Shown piece after piece: positions 20,132 to 22,210 of a stretch of 22,210 nt of DNA; position 1 is the first letter of the stretch; the number at the start of each line of letters is the position of its first letter. Made by a program: the position numbers and the translations under genes. This DNA comes from Larix sibirica (taxonomy: Eukaryota; Streptophyta; Pinopsida; Pinales; Pinaceae). The stretch covers positions 12,474 to 34,683 of the forward strand of contig NWUY0300015541.1 of assembly GCA_004151065.3 (NCBI GenBank), in the 5' to 3' direction. Below the pieces are notes generated by a model, which worked only from the letters and a program-made list of their open reading frames with translations, searched no databases and had not been told where the DNA came from.

Positions 20132-20227
20132 CTACGAACGTAAAATTGTATGTCTTGCTTGTTGTTTTTCTACGGACGCAAAACTGTATGTCTTGCTTGT
20201 TGTTTGTCCACGAACGTAAAACTGTAT
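20132..20227. repeat. 38-bp tandem repeat in the LINE 3' UTR
   Basis: Units begin at 20132, 20170 and 20208 (CTACGAACGTAAAATTGTAT and close variants); about 2.5 copies. The array lies after the ORF2 stop and before the T-rich 3' end, so it belongs to the LINE. Confidence 0.9.
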
Positions 20228-20323
20228 AAGATGATATATGGGCTCTTTTTGGACTCTCTGGGTGTAACCTTTTTTTTATTTCATATAATACCAAAGTTAC
20301 ATATTTTTTTCTCTGGGAAAAAA

Positions 20324-20340
20324 GAAGAATAAGATGAATG
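20324..20340. repeat. Target-site duplication, right copy
   Basis: Exact 17-base copy of 15579-15595, directly after the short A-run (GGGAAAAAA) that ends the LINE. Confidence 0.95.
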
Positions 20341-20439
20341 ACAATAAGAAAGTAAGAGGATGTGTATAATGATCAATAAATAGATTGCAAAGTGATCATT
20401 CTCAATCTATCTTCTTCATCTTTTCAAATATCCATAACT

Positions 20440-20866
20440 GCTACTTTCCTCATCTTTTCATATCAATCATATGAAGAAGGGAGGTTGAAATCGAAGACCA
20501 TTCAAATATTTAATTCAATATATTGCAGTAAATGTCATACCCTGCCTCTCTTGCTTCCCAATATTAATAGTAGATTTATCTAATCATGTCAATCCTTTTG
20601 ACTTATGGATTGTTAACCCCCAAGGAAGTTTCAATGGAAATTATTTTTTATTATTTTTTTCAATTGGTGTAATAGGAACAATTTGATGGGTTGATTCATC
20701 CCATGGAGCCCCCACATATTTATCAAATATTACCAAAACATATGTGGGTGGTTATGGGGGTAATGTTCTAGGGTTATACACAATTTGTTCTACCACCCCA
20801 AGAGAACCATTGGCGAGTCCTACATCTATCCATATGTTCAGTGTAAGCATCCCTAGCTCCATTTGC
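20440..20866 (-). pseudogene. PIF1/Helitron-type helicase relic, C-terminal part
   Basis: Minus-strand reading from about 20866 leftwards: GMLTLNIWIDVGLANGSLGVVEQIVYNP, PPTYVLVIFDKYVGAPWDE, IVPITPIEK, FPLKLPWGLTIHKSKGLT (about 20586-20635), then INIGKQER.GMTFTAIY and LNGLRFQPPF. This is the order of the C-terminal half of PIF1-family helicases, with the conserved IHKS(Q/K)G element that helps couple ATP hydrolysis to DNA unwinding. The frame holds together through the match but has at least four stops (after RTLPP, after EKNNKK, after KGLT and after TAIY). The Walker A and B motifs are absent. In plants such sequences are mostly Helitron transposon helicases. Helitron ends were not identified. 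Confidence 0.8.
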
Positions 20867-20899
20867 ACTAACTTAACTCAAGTTCCAAGTCTTCCTCAT

Positions 20900-21300
20900 C
20901 TGTTTCCAAGGAATATTTGCTTCTTAAACTCTTGTAGCAACATTGGCTGCAATGGGACAATTCTAATTTCTTATGTTCTTGTTGTATTTTAGTGGTCATT
21001 TGTTCTGACCTCCTCTCTTTACAGGCTCTTTGTCTATGTCTTCTTTGTTCACTAGTCATTTGTCCAGACCTTCTTTCTCGATCAACTCTTTGTCTTTCTG
21101 CATTACATCTTAGATTTGTTCTTCTCATTTTCAATTGTCATTTGTTTTGACCTTCTTTGTTCGTATGCTCTTTTCATTTCAGAATTTTGTCTTGTTTGTT
21201 CCTCTCGTTGCTCAATTGACATATCTTCTAAGTTCTCTATATGTTGTCTATCCATAATACTTTCTTGTTTTATCATATTCCAAAAACAATACACCAACAA
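20900..21300 (-). pseudogene. Arg/Glu-rich repeat region, probable N-terminal part of the helicase relic
   Basis: Two overlapping minus-strand frames (21300-21103 and 21134-20868) encode a basic/acidic repeat built on ERRSxQMTxEQRR. The clearest spacing is 20 residues between QMTSEQRRHRQRACKERRSE and the next QMT. Such charged repeats precede the helicase in some Helitron-type proteins; this link is from general knowledge. The first frame is in phase with the helicase C-terminus (20850) and the second is not, so at least two indels separate them. The replication-initiator and helicase core regions that should lie between are missing. Confidence 0.5.
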
Positions 21301-21319
21301 TAAATTTAGTGAAACAATA

Positions 21320-22168
21320 TGGAAATCAATGCGACAATCAATGAAATAAATGCATCATTGTGTTTTTTAAATGTCATGTTCATTGCCCAAAGGAAAAAAA
21401 TACTTGATGCATCATTGAATTCCATGCATATGTCACGAGAATCAATGCATAATACTAATCAAGTAATCAATGCATTCGTCACTAAAGTCAATGCATTTTT
21501 TATTGAAGTCAATACACTTGTCATTGAAATCAATGCATTATCCTACTCTTAGTCGATGCATTTGTCACTAGAAATCAATGCATAATCATAATCTTAATCA
21601 TTGCATTTGTTACTGAAATCAATGCATAATTTTAATCTTAGTAGATGCAGAATTTTAATCTTAGTAGATGCATAATCCTAATCTTAACCAATCTATTTGT
21701 CATTGAAATCTATGCATAATTCTAATGTTAGTCATTGTATTTGTCACTGAAATCAATGCATAATTCTACTCTTCGTTGTTGCATTTGTCACTGAAATCAA
21801 TGCATAATATTAATCTTAATCAATGCATTTGTCATTGAAGTCTTGATGCATTATCCTATCCTTGGTCTATGCATTTGTCACTGAAATCTACGCATAATCC
21901 TAATCTTAATCAATGTATTTGTCACTGAAATCAATGCATAATCTTAATCTTACTCGATGCATAATGCTAATCTTAGTTGATGTATTTGTTATTGAAATCT
22001 ATGCATAATTTTAATGTTAATGTTGCATTTGTCACTGAAATCAATGCATTATCCTACACTTAGTTAATGCATTTGTCATTGAAATCAATACATAATCCTA
22101 ATCGTAGTTGATGCATTTGTCACCGAAATCAATGTATAATCATTTAATCTTTATCCTAATCAATGCAA
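21320..22168. repeat. Minisatellite, ~44-bp unit with ATGCAT
   Basis: A degenerate tandem array with the consensus ATGCATTTGTCACTGAAATC followed by AATGCATAATCCTAATCTTAGT. Starts of TTTGTCA-like words lie at 21561, 21606, 21696, 21740, 21784, 21828, 21874, 21918, 21985, 22028, 22072 and 22116. Steps are mostly 43-46, one about 90 (a unit with a lost word) and one of 67 (one and a half units). Each unit holds one or two copies of ATGCAT. The open frames across it are accidental. The array fades near 22168. Confidence 0.92.
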
Positions 22169-22210
22169 ACTAAATATAAAATACAAAAAAACTCATTTAT
22201 ATAAAAAACT

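Larger units (their letters stand above)
15596..20323 (+). mobile_element. 5'-truncated L1-type LINE, 4728 bp
   Basis: A non-LTR retrotransposon with the end of ORF1, all of ORF2, a 3' UTR with a 38-bp repeat and a short A-tail. It is flanked by a perfect 17-bp target-site duplication. Plant L1 elements usually run 6 kb or more, and most of ORF1 with the 5' UTR is missing, which fits the 5' truncation typical of target-primed reverse transcription. ORF2 has several stops and frameshifts, so the copy is dead. It lies about 670 bp upstream of the minus-strand zinc-finger exon, in opposite orientation to it. Confidence 0.95.

Noticed and set aside
21320-22168. CRISPR-like array
   Set aside because: The repeats are contiguous and degenerate with no unique spacers, and the context is a plant genome.
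1-22210. tRNA, rRNA or other structured RNA genes
   Set aside because: No cloverleaf with A/B boxes and no rRNA-like stretch was recognised on either strand; only primer-site-like motifs of retroelements were seen.

Overview
The window looks like intergenic or intronic DNA from a land plant with a large, repeat-rich nuclear genome. Evidence: an L1-type LINE whose ORF2 carries a C-terminal RNase H domain (a plant hallmark), Ty3/gypsy and Ty1/copia-like remains with plant-type motifs, a PIF1/Helitron-type helicase relic, AT-rich spacers and minisatellites. Nothing looks bacterial: no operons, Shine-Dalgarno sites or long intact genes. I cannot name the species; the retroelements would fit a gymnosperm or another large-genome plant, which is inference.

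Layout. 1-2788 and 7252-10039 are two direct copies of one 2.8-kb segment at a constant offset of 7251. They diverge over the first ~85 bases and then look identical up to a single N at 2789, which ends copy 1. Between the copies lie a decayed plus-strand Ty3/gypsy pol (about 2875-4850; reverse transcriptase end, RNase H, integrase), a polypurine tract at 5071-5080, a GC-richer stretch of unknown content, and an LTR-like promoter region with a TATA box near 6519-6528. 10040-12540 holds further minus-strand LTR-like sequence and one exon-like segment. 12560-12800 is a minus-strand copia-type LTR end next to a fourfold 31-bp repeat. 13440-13920 holds short duplicated blocks and tandem repeats.

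The only credible host-gene piece is a minus-strand first exon (14777-14926, 50 codons) with the first half of a PARP-type zinc finger, ending at a GT splice donor in phase 0. About 670 bp upstream of its ATG a 5'-truncated LINE (15596-20323) is inserted, bounded by a perfect 17-bp target-site duplication (15579-15595 and 20324-20340). The LINE keeps the end of ORF1, an ORF1/ORF2 junction where TGA and ATG share one base, and a recognisable but broken ORF2 (endonuclease, reverse transcriptase, zinc-binding region, RNase H). To its right, 20440-21300 on the minus strand is a decayed PIF1/Helitron-like helicase with an Arg/Glu-rich repeat, and 21320-22168 is a ~44-bp minisatellite rich in ATGCAT.

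The genes do not form a pathway. The window is a mosaic of transposable-element relics around one host exon. The points most worth checking are the exon and its missing partner exons, the LINE with its exact duplication, the helicase relic, and whether the 2.8-kb duplication is real or an assembly artefact.
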